A stretch of 64,000 bases of DNA from contig NADL03000540.1 of assembly GCA_002205965.3 (NCBI GenBank), positions 1-64,000 on the forward strand. Direction: 5' to 3'. Position 1 is the stretch's first letter. Each line of letters opens with the position of its first letter. Positions 44,089-56,945 of this stretch are shown in pieces. Source of the DNA: Kappaphycus alvarezii. Lineage: Eukaryota; Rhodophyta; Florideophyceae; Gigartinales; Solieriaceae. Under the pieces are notes generated by a model. It made no database searches and had not been told where the DNA came from. It saw only the letters and a program-made list of their open reading frames with translations. The position numbers and the translations under genes were made by a program.

Positions 44089-46300
44089 AGGGCATTGGAA
44101 GACAATGAGGATAATATTTTCCTTCTTAGAACCAGAATTTTTGTTGTATTGTGCGAATTTCTCGTTCAATTAAAACGTTTCTGTGATGTTCCAAGAAATT
44201 TCTGGGATGAACTTTATGTCTTTGAAGAGATTCTAAATTAAAAAGGCCTTTCGGGTATTACTTGCAAAGTATGCATTTTTCCTCGGAGTAACTAGGGGTA
44301 GCGGCAGCGAAAATAGCAGCTGAGGACTAGTACCTGGAGCACTTGACAACTTAATGAAAGTAACGGACGCAGTTGTGATCGGAGAATGCGTAGGTTGAGC
44401 GTTTACGCGTGGGGATGATCCAGTGTTTCTGGCAGAAGATAGAGGCTGAATGGCGTGGCGTATCTTTAAATAGATCGAAAACTTGACGAGAGAAACCGAG
44501 ATTGTAGTTCATCAAACTCAAAAGCCATATATACATGAAAATACGGTTTTTATTCTTTTCTGCGGGACAGATAACACTTCCTGCATGGTAATCTTTAGGA
44601 ATTTTGTCAACATAACAAATCTTTGCAGCTTCAAGCATGTTTATGAGCGCGAACAAGGACTGATAAAATAATTCTTCGACAGAGATGAGTTCCGGGAGAG
44701 ACTGCATTAACTCCATATACTGAAGAATATCTCACGGATCAGGTACTTCGAGAGTAGATGTGGCGGAGAAGGATTCGTCTCTAGGAGGCCTAAAGTATTC
44801 CGAGGCAGAGTTTGACGCGTCGAGCATCATCTCAGAGAGACAATACAGAATGTACGGCCACGGAATAGCATTATTCGGGCTGTACCTACTTGCCCCCGTA
44901 TTTGCACATGGGTTTTGTTCCCTCGCCATTTTTGTATTAGGGGGAATTCCCTTGTAAATTTCCATTCTCGTATAAATAATGAAGAACATTGAGTTTTAAA
45001 CGGAGCGGAAAAGGCATGTTTCTTCCAATTGTAAAGGATTATCCTCGATTCTTGGGGCATCAAACTTAAGTATAAACGATCTTAGCCGCCGTTCAGCTCG
45101 TTAAGCTCTATCTTTTAAACCCCGGTAATGCGATTCAGGACAAATGCATTCCTGTGGATGTGAAGCACAAATGTTTCCATGAGTGCTGTGTCTCTCACTT
45201 GTACTCCGACCCTATCCTACGCCCTCAAAATATATATTAAAACTGGAACTCTGCTGAACTGTATCTAGGTCTGAGGTGTGTATGTGCTGCTTTATTACCA
45301 TGTTTAGAAGTTCAGCCGCGTTTTTCAATCACTGATTAATCTGTTTGGGACTCATAATATTTTCTGAGGGATGCCGTTGACTTAATTTTTCAGTAATGCT
45401 TGGGCGAAGATATTTCAAAAAGACATCGAATCCGATACTTTTCGAGGGAACATCTGCTGTAATGAATGATCCTCGGTCATTTTTACACACACGATGTATA
45501 ATTGGCGTATCAGTCATTGTTACATGCCAAAAAAAAGTTAACTCCACAGTTTCCCCACCAGTCCTGACACACTGCTGGTAATCACTTGGCCCTACCCCAC
45601 TAGGAACTAAAATTTTCACAGTAAGTACTTGCATACCTGAGAGCCTCACGTTCAAAATCGAATATATGGCCGCGTGGCCATTATTTTCAGTTGAGGTCAA
45701 AAAATTTAATTCTGTTGCCCCACGTCGCCCATCATCCAACCTAACCTCTCTATCATCTCCCTTTCCGTCATCTGCATCAGTATCCATTTTGCTGAGAGTC
45801 TTTCAGAGGGAAGATCTCGGATCGCTACCAACAAATCTGTAAATCTGCATTTTTCGAAAAAACCAGAAAAAGAATTAAAGACATAATTTCGTTCAAGTTC
45901 ATTTCCGCTTTCATGTTTCTTTAGCACCGCCACTATTCAGCCTGCTTGCAAGGATCGAAAAGTGGATTCATTTATTTGACAAAGTCTGCGGTCTCGCAGC
46001 CGTTAACTTGCCCCTGCTCTAATAGAGAACGTAATTTTTTTCACCGCTGGTAAGGATTTCGTTATATGCGGTTACATGGCTGAATGTAGATTGAATGAAT
46101 GGTAAGCTCCGCTAAATGGTTCAGTGAGTACTACTACGAGTACTACAAATGATAATCGATTTGTGGCCTTTAAATACTTTTTGCAGCATGATTGTGTATA
46201 AACATTTGAAAATTTTCCCGCCTTTTCCTCCCGTTTTTACATAATGTACAAAACCACAGGATTCTAATAATTACAGGGACTCTGCTATAAAAGCGTGGGG
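44089..46300. other. AT-rich region, nothing recognised
   Basis: Frames of 120-150 codons on the minus strand (44351-44716, 45329-45787) have no recognised domain. I see no RNA gene. Probably decayed mobile DNA. Confidence 0.4.
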
Positions 46301-49300
46301 AGGTAATGATTTCTGCGTCCCAAATTCTCAATTAATCACGGCAAGTGGTGCAATTCTAATAGCCTTTAAGGCAAAAAAGTAAAGTATACAGTAGAATTAA
46401 GGGCATAAATTAGTCCATATGACTCTCCAGTCCAGGAAAAAGATAAGAGTTCGAAACTTTTACGCACTTTGCCTGAATCGTTTGCCCCGCTTGCTATGAT
46501 GGCCCAGATAAGTGAATTTTCTTCGTAAAGAGTTGTTATTGCCGTCGAAGGAGAATTTTCTCGCCGTCGTGTTAAGAAGGATAATTTTGTCAGGAATGAT
46601 GCTACGCTCAAGTCTAATGTTACTAACCGTACTAAGGGTGCCGGATCGGTTGATAAGGAATGATTTGTGGATAAAAAGAAGAATCTTCAGAAAATCAAGT
46701 GCTTTGTCTGTGGAAAGTATGGGCACTACGCGAAGGACTGTTGGCACAAGAAAACTGATCAAGGACGTGGATTTTTTCGCGGAAGAGGCCGTGGTTTTGG
46801 ATTTGGCCGAGGCGGTCTTGGCCGTGGACATGGAAGAGATTTTGATAGAGTTGGCTTTAGAAGAGGCTATGGAGGGGGCATGCCAAACTATCCTCCATAT
46901 CAGCCCATTCCACAAGGACAATTTGGCAACCCTGTTCCAGATGCTCAACAACCGGTGGGCCGAAGAGCACATGACATAGGCGCACAAGCCAACATGCACA
47001 ATCATCCCAACAATGCCCATAGCACTAGAGCCTATGCTCCGAACCAATACTATGGATTAATGGCGGGCATTAAGTTTCGGAGTTCAATTGCCATTTGTGA
47101 GGGGAGAAATATTAATGTTGCTTTGGTTGACTCTGGTGGCTCACACAACTTTTACTAAAGCAAAAAATCTTTTATATAGTATAAGCCTATCGAGAGGGAG
47201 GAAGAATTTTCTGCATCAAGCACTTCAGTAATCGTTGGAAAAGGTCTTTTTTTCTTGCCACTTGATGGTGGCATATACATGAAAGCTTTTCATGTCCCGA
47301 GTTCTCAACAAATGTTTTGTCGGTCGACGAACTCTCTCAATTCTTTACCGTGATGTTCACAGCTGACCCACTGGATCTTCATGATTTCAGCTCATTTTTT
47401 ATCATAACGAGATCATTCAGGTATATTGTCTCTCAAATCCCAATTCAGAATTGACTGTGCACAATCAAGCTTAAAAATTACAATAGTGCATCAACTGTCG
47501 TTTCTTCTCAATGTTCGAGCGCCTTTGCTGGTTTTGGAATGAATAAAGGAACCATGGAATTTCTTTTGGAGTGGCATGTCTGTACCGGACACACAAGCGT
47601 CGAGAGATATTTCAATTTGTTTAAGGTCATTCCAGGTGTACCCAAGTTCAGCATCTACATTCCTCGCCGGCTATTATGTGTCCCATGTTCCAATTACAAG
47701 GCACGGAGAGCCCCAATTGATGGAGTCCCAAGAACGGCTACGAACTTATTCATGTGGACATCTTAGGTCCGATAAAACCTACCTCCATTCAGGCAACAGG
47801 TATGCGATGTTTTTTGTCGATGACTACACTGCAAAAACTGATATTTTCTACTTTAAGGAGAAGAAGAAATTGACGGATCAACTTCTGTCTTATCAAGCTC
47901 GAGGTGAAAGGGTGAGGGGCTCTCTTCTTCAGAACATACGCCCGGATGGTGCAGGCGAGAACAAGAGTGAAGTAATTGATAACCATGCTCGTTTTTTGGG
48001 AATCAATCTTCAATACTCCTCACCCTACGCTCTACAGAGCAATGACATTGCGGAACGCTTTATGCCAGAAATTTCTTTGCGTAAGCGCTTTTTATTGGGG
48101 GTTCGAATTTGGACAAGACATTTTGGGAAGAAGCCATGCGACATGGAAATTGGATTCGGAATCGGCTTCCACAGGGCATAATTGATGGTCACATCCCGAT
48201 ATTAGAAAGGAAAACGAACACGAAGATATTCTTTGAAGGCATGCCATCTTTTGGTGAAAAGGGGTTTACCTTTCAATACACCCCTTCAATCAAGCAAAAA
48301 AAAATTGCTGGCCGATCTGTGGCGGTTTTTTTTGTTGAAGTTCATAGTTATGAGAGCCTATTAAGACTGTGTATACCAGAGACAAGAAACATCATCTCGT
48401 TCGAAGGGCCGACTTCGAGCCGATTGGATCTTCAACATTACCTGTAATTGCGTCTCTTCTGGATGGATTGTCTCAACAATCATTCATCAAAGGTGAAGAG
48501 ATGAAGGATAGCCCAGCAGAGGAGGGGCTGCTGCAAGCACTTCAACTGGAACATGCTGTCATGCACTGCTTTGCAAGTTGTTTGATTTAGTATTACAAGG
48601 TCATTTGAAGAAGCAATTTTGCACAAGCCTTGGCGAGACGCCATCGACCGAGAATACAATGCACTTGTTGCTAGAAATGTTTGGCGATACATGCCCCGCA
48701 CTAACAACATGAACCCTTTGCCTTAAACTTGGGTCTTTAGGCTGAAGCCATTGGATGCAAATGGACAAGAGTTTCTCCACAAGGCCAGATGTTGTGTACA
48801 AGGCGATCTTCAAGATCCCACATTCGACTTTGATCAAACTCACTATATGCCCCTGTCGCCTCACATGAGTCGATACGGAAAGTTTTGCGCTAGCAGCACA
48901 AGAAAACTTGATCTTCGCAGGGGGTGATGTTGCGAATGCGTATTTGTACGGCAAGATATGTGGTTATGGAACAACCAAAAAACTCAAGTGGAAATAAAGC
49001 ACAGCCGTAACAAGTGTTCGAATTACTTTGATCAATGTATGGGCTAAGGCAGGCTGGGAAAATAAGGGGGTCTCTACTTTGCGAAACACTTCTGATCTGG
49101 GGATTCACACAGTAGACTACTGACCCAAGAGTATTCTTCAAGGCTGTGAATGGCGCGTTCTTTATGCCTTTCATCGTCTTTAATGATATTAACTTCGCAT
49201 CAAATTCGACTAGTCTATTGGATCACTTCAAGTCGCGACTTCAGGCGATTTTTGGTGTTAAGATGTTTGGAAACTTACTTTATGGACTTTCATTGGTTGG

Positions 49301-50180
49301 TAAATAGAACAAGGCAGTTTTGGAATTATGTTTACGTAGTCAAGGTACACTCGAAAACTCTTGACCAAGTACGGTATGCAAGAATGCAATGAGGTTTGGA
49401 CGCCGCTTCCGGTATAAGCTAATTTTGGGCCAAAAGCAGAGCAGGAGGGACCGCCGTCGCTATGTGGTCATTCTTTCTTCAAAACAGCAATCGGTGAAAT
49501 TTTGTGCTTGGCGGTCTGCTTACGACCGGATGTCTCATTTGCAGTAGCGGCACTAGCGCGAAATCTTCATATGCCCACAAATCGTCACATGTTAAATCTT
49601 GAACGCATCCTTCGTTACCTTTCTGGAAGTCTTGATTGGAAGATCATGTATAAAAAGATGCGATCCGACTGACGTTGGCCTTCAAGCATAAGCGGATTGA
49701 GATTGGGTAGGCTCCAAGAGCAACAGGAAGTCAAGGACTAGTTTTGTGTGTGATAGCACTGAATGGGGCCCCGATAAGGTGGCGAAGTATCAAGCAAACT
49801 GTGATGTATTTATCTTCCGCTTAAGCGGAGTATATGGCGATGTCGACCTGTGCCAAAGAGCTAGCTTGGATCCGGCGACTATTTTGGGAAATGAAAAATC
49901 GAATGCCGTACAATGAATAAGTCAAGCCGCCCAGAAACACGGTGTTTGTTGTATACACGGCAGCAATTGCAATGGCAAGTCAAGGTTTTATTTATGCGCG
50001 AAGCAAACATGTGGAGGTCAAGTACCATCACGTTCCTCATTTGATTCAAGTTAGGAGCACTGCTCTGATTCATGTTCCCACTGGAAAACAACCGGCTGGA
50101 ATTTTGACGAAGGCCGTTACTTTCCATGTTCTGTTGAAGCACCGAGGAAGATTGATGGCAATCAGTAATGGGAAATAACA
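46300..50180 (+). mobile_element. Copia-type fossil
   Basis: Plus-strand parts in order: a CCHC zinc knuckle (CFVCGKYGHYAKDC, about 46700) with an arginine/glycine-rich stretch (46770-46880), a protease-like VDSGGSHNF (about 47130), a pre-integrase HxxxH-CxxC region (about 47570-47700), integrase core and end (47760-48300), reverse transcriptase (about 48600-49350) and RNase H closing with HVEVKYHHV and VPTGKQPAGILTK (about 50000-50110). The order is Copia. It is heavily broken, with more than ten interruptions, and no LTR pair was found. It is a different lineage from the element at 24-29 kb by its gag, which has a zinc knuckle and RG-rich tail. Confidence 0.8.
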
Positions 50181-51180
50181 ACAGTAATGATGAATGCAAG
50201 CGTTGGGTCGACGATCAAGTAGTAAGGGGAACAAGTGGCAGAACAGCAAAAGCAAAACAACTCAAATTGAGTAATTTTATCGTCTTAATATCTCATAACT
50301 ACCATTCATCGAACTCGAACCCTTGGGGTCACGGTCTCAAGCACCTGTATCATTTCCTTATGGACCTCCGCCGGCTATGAGAACGAGTTAAGTACGATAC
50401 AACGGTTCGTAATATGGTAAGGGACAAGCCATACTTCGCGATACATGACTACATGAAGTATTTATGTCCACGCTAATTGGATATAGCGCGAGATGACGAT
50501 GGTGAAATAAACAAACGAATTGTACTTGAAGCGGAATGTTTGATTCTTGGGCCATTGAGGGCACTTTGCGATGCGAGTGGCATTGCTGGCATTGAATGTA
50601 AAATTGCGATTGAATTTGGCGGTGTGCGGGTGGCACAGTTTGAATAAGCAATGAGGCGCAACTGTTGAAACAATGACGTTTTGAATTCGATGCTGACGTC
50701 GAGGACGGATGTCATATAATAATAAGTGTAATACAGCATCATCCTTTATTGTTGACATGCTGATATTAGATATTACTGTTGCAGCTGCGCCTCCAAGTGA
50801 GCTAGGAGGTTAGAGGCCTGCCTGTAACCTAGACGAGTGGTCTGGGTAGTGACAATAAAATAGTCCAGGAGAGCTGAGAGAATGGGCACGGGACGGCACC
50901 TTTGTGTTTCATATTCGAGCCAGGGACGAAGTCTTAAATTCAGGACTCAAAAAAATTCAATATTTTGAGTCAAAGGTTTCGACACTCTCCAGATTTCATT
51001 GCTCTTGTTTTCTCGCAGTCGCTAATTTGACAAAATTAATGATAGAGTAAGGTCATTCATTGTTTGGGATTTAATTTTTTGTTAAATTTCTACAGAGATG
51101 ACATTTTGATTAGGATTGGTGTTTCGGCGCTATTTATGAAACTTTCTGTATATCATAGCGGGGTTAATGTTTATTGGTAT
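50181..51180. other. AT-rich region, nothing recognised
   Basis: About 1 kb between two Copia fossils with only short frames. Part may be LTR or flank of either element. Confidence 0.35.
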
Positions 51181-54100
51181 ATTTACGTAATTATACAGTA
51201 AAGCAAGCAATTTATAATTCATACTGGACTGAACTGGACTGAATTGAAAGTTTCGGTATACTGGGACGTTTTTTGGAGTGGCGAAGTAGTTGAGATGCTT
51301 TGGAATACTGTAGATGCTTATGACCAGTCTGTCCGCTACTCGGTGGACTGGGTCCTTTATATATAGTGCTAGAATAGGTCTAGACTACAGTCGCTGTAGA
51401 GTAGATGCACCAAAGGGGAGACGAAATTATTAGACCAAAGAGAGGAGTGCACTAAAGAGAGGAGCTAGCTAAATAATTGCACAAAAATTGCACTAACTGT
51501 TGACTGCATCTGTGGTCCGAGTACTGAACTAAAGTTATTGTAGCGCTTCTTAGTAGGATTTATATCTACACTCCCACCTTTTTGACTTGCGAGGAACGCA
51601 GCGACGAGTCAAATTGTAGGGCCAATACGAAAGAAAAATTGTTCAACAGAAAGATCGCATTTGTTTAACTCAAGTATACGTAGCAGAGGGGTGGAATTTG
51701 AGATTTTTGTGAAAGCATCTGCAGATTTACTAGCAGTGCGAACAAAGCCCAGATTAAATATTTCTTCTTCAATGTATGCGTTCCGAACGCTCGTGATGTC
51801 CATCATAATTCTCTTTTCTTCAGTTAAAGATCATTTTTTAATTAGGTCGAAGAGTGACTTAGAGTCTGTAAACATGTTGAGCGGTATGGTTTGACCGTAT
51901 ATCGATTGCAGATCTCTCTTTAGTGTGTAGGCAAAGTCAATTGCATATGCGAAGGCAGAGACTTCTCCACCGAGAACAGAACGAGCTAGATGACTTGTTT
52001 TCCGACTTGAGTACGCATGGACGTGACAATTATCATTTTTGTCTGCGAGAAGGATATATCCAAGTTGCGATGTTAGGCCGGAGTTTTTTACGAAGGAGGA
52101 GTCCGACTATACCTTTATTCGAAGACTGTATTTGTCCAATTTTGGATATTTAAAATGAAAATGAGGTGTAAGGTGGAGGTATTTGATGAAATTGTTGAGT
52201 GATTTGATGTCAGCTATGCAGAATTTTTTCTCAGTAATTTGAGCCGCGAACTGAATTGCACATGCAATATCTGCACGAGTGTGAAGAGACCATGAAAGGG
52301 TTTCGTGAAGAGATTGGAAGTATGAGAAGGTAGAATTAAGTGGTAGTTCCTTGATTGTTACTATGAATGGTTTCTGATGTAGAATTATTCCATCTGGATT
52401 TGTCTCCACGTTGACTCCAGCGAATTTGGTGTTGTAAAATTCGCGCTCTCTGTATTCGAAGCTTTCGAGGGTCTTTTCCATCTCTTTCAAGAATTCTTTG
52501 TTTCCACAAATGAGGAGGCAATCAACATAAGCACCAATTAAGCCAAGTAGCCCATCTGATCTATGTTTGAAATAAAGCGACATGTCAAGAAACATTGGTT
52601 TCATTCCAGGTTCATGAGTAAGATGATGACAAATGGTACGATTCCAATAGTCTCCGGTATCCGGGAGGCCATGTATTGGTTTCAAAAGTTGCAGGAGTTC
52701 TTCTGATGAGAGATTCAGCTCTTCGTTGGGTTTGATGTAGACTTTGCGAGTAATCTGTTCTGTACATTGAAGATAATCTTGTCGAACATCATGGTTTCAT
52801 AGACGGAAATTGTAATTGGCGGCTACTGATGCGATAGTACGAGTTGATGATTAACTAACATGATTTTAGTCGTGTACTAGGTAAGCTTTTTCTTCATCAC
52901 TGTGACCTTGAAACACGAGTCGTGCTTTGAATGTTGCCGAGTCCTTTTCGACCTCGTTAATGGAGAGGACGAAGCCCCCGTCAGTATATTCGCATTACGG
53001 GCTTTGTCAAGTTTGAGAACAATTTTCCAAGTACCTCCGTCAATGAGTCCATGTATTTCAGTACGTTTGGCATCGAGGAATTCGGTTAATGTGCACCGTG
53101 GATCGGAAGGGTGAAGAATTTCGGTGAGTAGTGCATCGAGATACAACGATGGCTCTGTCTCATTAAGTTTCGGTGCAATTGGATGTAATATTGAATGTAT
53201 GATGTATCAGTACTTGTCTTCGAGGTCGTTAAGGTCTCTGATGAAAGGGTGGAGTTGCGATATTGAATGTTGAACTATTTCGCCATTGCGATCCGAAAAC
53301 GCTCGCTTGTAATCAAGACGAGTTATCTTGAAGGGACCTTTCCACCTAGGTGGTTCCTCTTCTCAATACAATAGAACTTATACTTCAGCTTTGAATGGAG
53401 ATTTCGTGACCGCCGGAAGTTTCGATTGAAGTGCCCATGGATTCGTAGTTGGCACGTGATCGTTTTCAATTCGGCACGAGCTGCTGCCAAAGCCTTCATT
53501 CTTTCTGCTTGGTTTGGTAATGATGTATTCACGGCAGGAAACCTTGGCACAGTACCGTAGATAAGAAGGGAGGGGCGGATTCCGTCTGAGTTCATTGTTT
53601 CGTTCATTGCTTTGACGGAAAGCTGTAGAGCGAGGGTAAATTCCTTACCGGGATGCTTGAGGCTAATTTTTTGAAGTATTCGACTAAGTGGCTATTGATA
53701 TCGTTCTCCAGGGCCAAGAGAATTGTGAGATTCGATTCCAGAAAATTACAGCTTGATTCGAGCCATGTTTGTTATATCTCGGAAGCGTGGGGAGATAAAC
53801 GCGGATCTTTGATCCAACTTTGAATTTATCCGGGAACCCAATGTACACTGTGGCCCAGAATTTCAGAAAAACGGGCCATATGACATCGACGGATTGTCCT
53901 GTTAGGATATCAGCGGCACTGAAGTGAGTTTGGCAGTCGACGACGTGAAGTATGGCGCGTCCTTCTTCAAACATGAGGTCTAGAGAAAGTAAGGCGTTAA
54001 TTAATATATTGCAGGGAAGGGATACTTTGAATGATTGCGGTTTGGGGGGAAAGTGTTGACAGGTAGGGCAGGCTTGTGAGATTTCGTTAAGATTTTGTAG

Positions 54101-54366
54101 TGTACCTTCGGAAGTTTGGTTTGGATGGGCCCTTTTGATAAGTTCGTATAAGTTTTTGCGCAGGGGTGGAAGAAATGATAGTGAAGCTGGCTTAACTCTC
54201 GTTTCGTGAAAAAAATCTCGCTGTAATTCCAAACGACTTAGAGGTGTCCGAGTTTGCGTGTGATGGGAATTTTCCAGCCGAACTGTCTGCTGACGAGTAC
54301 ATTGTCGACGTTGTCTGCAACTAGCATTTCTTTGTCGATTATGTCTAGTCCGAGGAGCATTGATAT
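51181..54366 (-). mobile_element. Copia-like fossil, lineage resembling fungal types
   Basis: On the minus strand: a protease end (LLGLDIID...RKLGHL, 54360-54240), integrase zinc region and core (54230-53700, HPNQTSEGT...CPTCQHF, VDCQTHFSAADIL), integrase end (53600-53320, PSLLIYGTVPRFP), reverse transcriptase (53150-52110, LLGLIGAYVDCLL) and RNase H (51800-51610, MDITSVRNAYIEEEI...SADAFTK). A purine tract (AAAAAGGTGGGAG) is followed by TGTAGATATAAATCC near 51575, the likely start of the 3' LTR, which contains a TATATATAAAG box near 51360 and ends uncertainly near 51.2 kb. No 5' LTR was found; the upstream side is cut near 54366. Broken in about ten places. Confidence 0.78.
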
Positions 54367-54900
54367 CTAGTGGAATTCCCGATCAGTGAGTGGTAGTCCA
54401 CGTACAGTACAGTGTCCCACGGTAGCACTTTCCAGGGGTCCAGCCTCAGCTGCATGCACTTGCTGGAACAGGGTGGACCCGTGCCAACTGTAAGCGGCCA
54501 CTTGTACCATGGCTGACAGTAGCAGTTCACTGCAAGTAGAATCCAGATTAGCTACAGGTTAGAAGGGGTCTCCAGAGTAAACCGAAAAACATTCCCTTAG
54601 GGTACGCCCGATAACCAGGACAACGCGGAATAGCCCGATTCACTACACTCCCGGCTCAGGTTAAAGTCTCGACAAGCTTGGTTGTATTCTTGAACAAATA
54701 GTTGAAGAATTTCGTGCATACTTCCAGAAAATTTACTGTAGCCTTGGTTGAATCTGGCGGACATTGCTGATGCAATCTTGGTGACGCCAGGTTTAATCGG
54801 TTCATGCAGTGAGTTATGAGGGTGTTTGCGGCGTTGCTGTGTCCAACTGGGTATTTTTTGCCGGGTTTTCGGCGTTTTGAAGTAGATTTATGTATGTATT
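54367..54900. other. Unassigned segment between Copia fossil and mariner
   Basis: The first 290 bases are GC-richer than their surroundings and start abruptly inside the protease part of the neighbouring Copia fossil, so this may be an insertion. On the minus strand 54656-54860 reads VGHSNAANTLITHCMNRLN, with no recognised family. Confidence 0.35.
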
Positions 54901-55179
54901 TGCAACAGAGCAAATTTTTTCACGGCATACTGTATATAAAACGTAGAAAACCAGTCCTTGGTTGGTTTTGGCGACCGTTATGTGACAAATTTCGCAGAAT
55001 AGCGGGAAAAAGCGAAATATTCGTGGGTTTCGAATAACATATTTCGAAAACATGAGCTGGTACTGAAAATGATTCGCCAGTGTTTGACAAAGTTCTTCAC
55101 CGAACAGTTTATTATCGCTCTCATAGCCGTGGATGGCGTAAACAAATTGCATCTGCTCTTCCGTTGTGAGACACATGTC

Positions 55180-56251
55180 ATGGCCGAAGACGAAACCTTG
55201 GTGACTGTGGTGGTTACTCTGTGCCAAGGGGGTTTCCTTGCGTCCAATGGAGCACGATGGCCTGCGAGGCATAGACTCAACAAGAGCAGAAAGGTTCTGG
55301 TCTCCAATTCCAGCCCAGCACTGGTGCAAAGTCTCCACAAGGGATTCGACAGATTCAAACTGTCTGCCGTTGTCATAAACGCGACGGGCGAGGAATCCCC
55401 ATAGATTTTCAAATGACTTCAGAACGGAAGAGTACGCTGGCCACCAAACCTCGTTCACACTCTCATCTTTGAATCATTTCTTAACAATTCGCGCGCTATG
55501 ACAGGGAGCACCTGCATGCATAAACAACCAACAAATCGGTAAATCCTCTGCAAACTGTAGCAAATTCTCTGACACTGTGTGGAGATAAGCCGCTCTATTC
55601 TGCGCGCCTTCCAGTATGACTAAATTTATCTTCTTGTTCCTGCGAACGCTGCCCATATCATAATCCCATCGCCTCCATTCTTCCTCTTCGGGAAATTTTG
55701 AATGTGCTCTCGGTTATGTTGCCACTTCACAGCCAAACCGTCTGATCCGTCTAAATTTACTTCTTTTCATCGGACTAGACCACATCATACCAACTCGCCA
55801 CGCTCCAGTCAAGTTTCTCAAGTGCCAATTCCTTGCAGTCTCGTTTCTGCCTAGGTTTCATCACGGCAGTAGTCATAGCTTTTTTGAAAGCCATAAAATG
55901 GCACCAATTAAGAACACGGCGCACGGTGCGGGTGTCGGCACTTAGCTGCAGCGTCTTAATACTTGCTTGCGACCCTCTACCACTTCTTTTTGCCTCTCGA
56001 GTAATGCCCCGTTTGTCAACCTCCGATTTTTTTGGCCGTCCCGGGGAAAAGCGCCTCCCGTAATTGTCGCCAAGTTGCCAGGAGTTGCGGAATGCTGTTT
56101 CACTCCTGTGGATGGCGTCAGCAATCGCTTCCGGAGACACTGCTCCGTAGAGGTATGCCAAAATTAGGCCTTTCTCCTTTTCTGACAATCGCTTGCCTCG
56201 TGGTATGTTGTGGGATAGGATGTTCGGTTGGCAGTCGGTGGATGACTCCAA
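55180..56251 (-). mobile_element. Dead Tc1/mariner DNA transposon
   Basis: The minus-strand frame from 56251 has the paired helix-turn-helix (GKRLSEKEKGLILAYL, AIADAIHRS), the linker GRPKKSEVDKRGI and TVRRVLN, then the transposase core: SDEKK, NLDGSDGLAVKWQHN, MIWAAFAGTRR, CWLFMHAGAPCHSA, VWWPAYSS and FENLWGFLARRVYDN. A TAG replaces the usual tryptophan before SDEKK (about 55783), the frame shifts right after it and again at the GTRR block. The second catalytic aspartate (normally in DGAP or DNAP) is alanine and the third (normally in SSDLNP) is valine. It is therefore inactive even apart from the frame breaks. Terminal inverted repeats were not identified. Confidence 0.8.
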
Positions 56252-56289
56252 TTTTGTTTAGGGGTGCCTAAGCTAATATATGCAGTACT

Positions 56290-56945
56290 GAATGTAAGGC
56301 TTGTATCGGTTTGGCCTATTTTACCGCGGAATACTTCAAGTTAGCTATTTATATTTATATTTTGTCCACTCTTGAATGCATAGAAGCGAATATCATCAAA
56401 AATATTGAATTAAACAGAGATCTACTTGTTGTATAATAATCAGCTCTTTTAAATGCGTTGACGAAAGTTATCAAACGCACTCTTACTTTTGTATTTTAGC
56501 TAATCTTTTATACTTTCTAATTCTCTTATAATTTTATCCACCACTGTACAGTGCAACACATGCAACCCATGTGAGGTAGGCGTTTGCAGTGTGTGATACA
56601 GAAAATGGTCGTCCCCTCGTGTAGTCCAGCGAATAAAACGATCCCGCCCCTGACTTCGCTCACCGTTCTTTCCAAATTTGCCTCCCATCCTCACTAGATA
56701 TTTTAATACTGTATCCTATCCTCCAAATTAACGTTTTACGTCTTTTTTTAATCTACCTTCTTCATCAAACTCACTCCTTATGTAGAAATTCCGTGCAAAT
56801 GCGCTACTGCAATTTAGATTTTAAATTTTTAGAACCGACTCCAGTCCGCCTCTATGGTGTACTTAAACCCATTTTACCCAACCTTTTTTGAGATCCACCA
56901 ACCCCTACACCCTCTATCCTCCGTCCACAATCATTTACAACCAAA
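56290..56945. other. AT-rich upstream region of the acidic-protein gene
   Basis: No gene recognised. The last 120 bases before 56946 are C-rich and probably the promoter and leader of the acidic gene. They do not match the upstream side of copy A. Confidence 0.4.
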
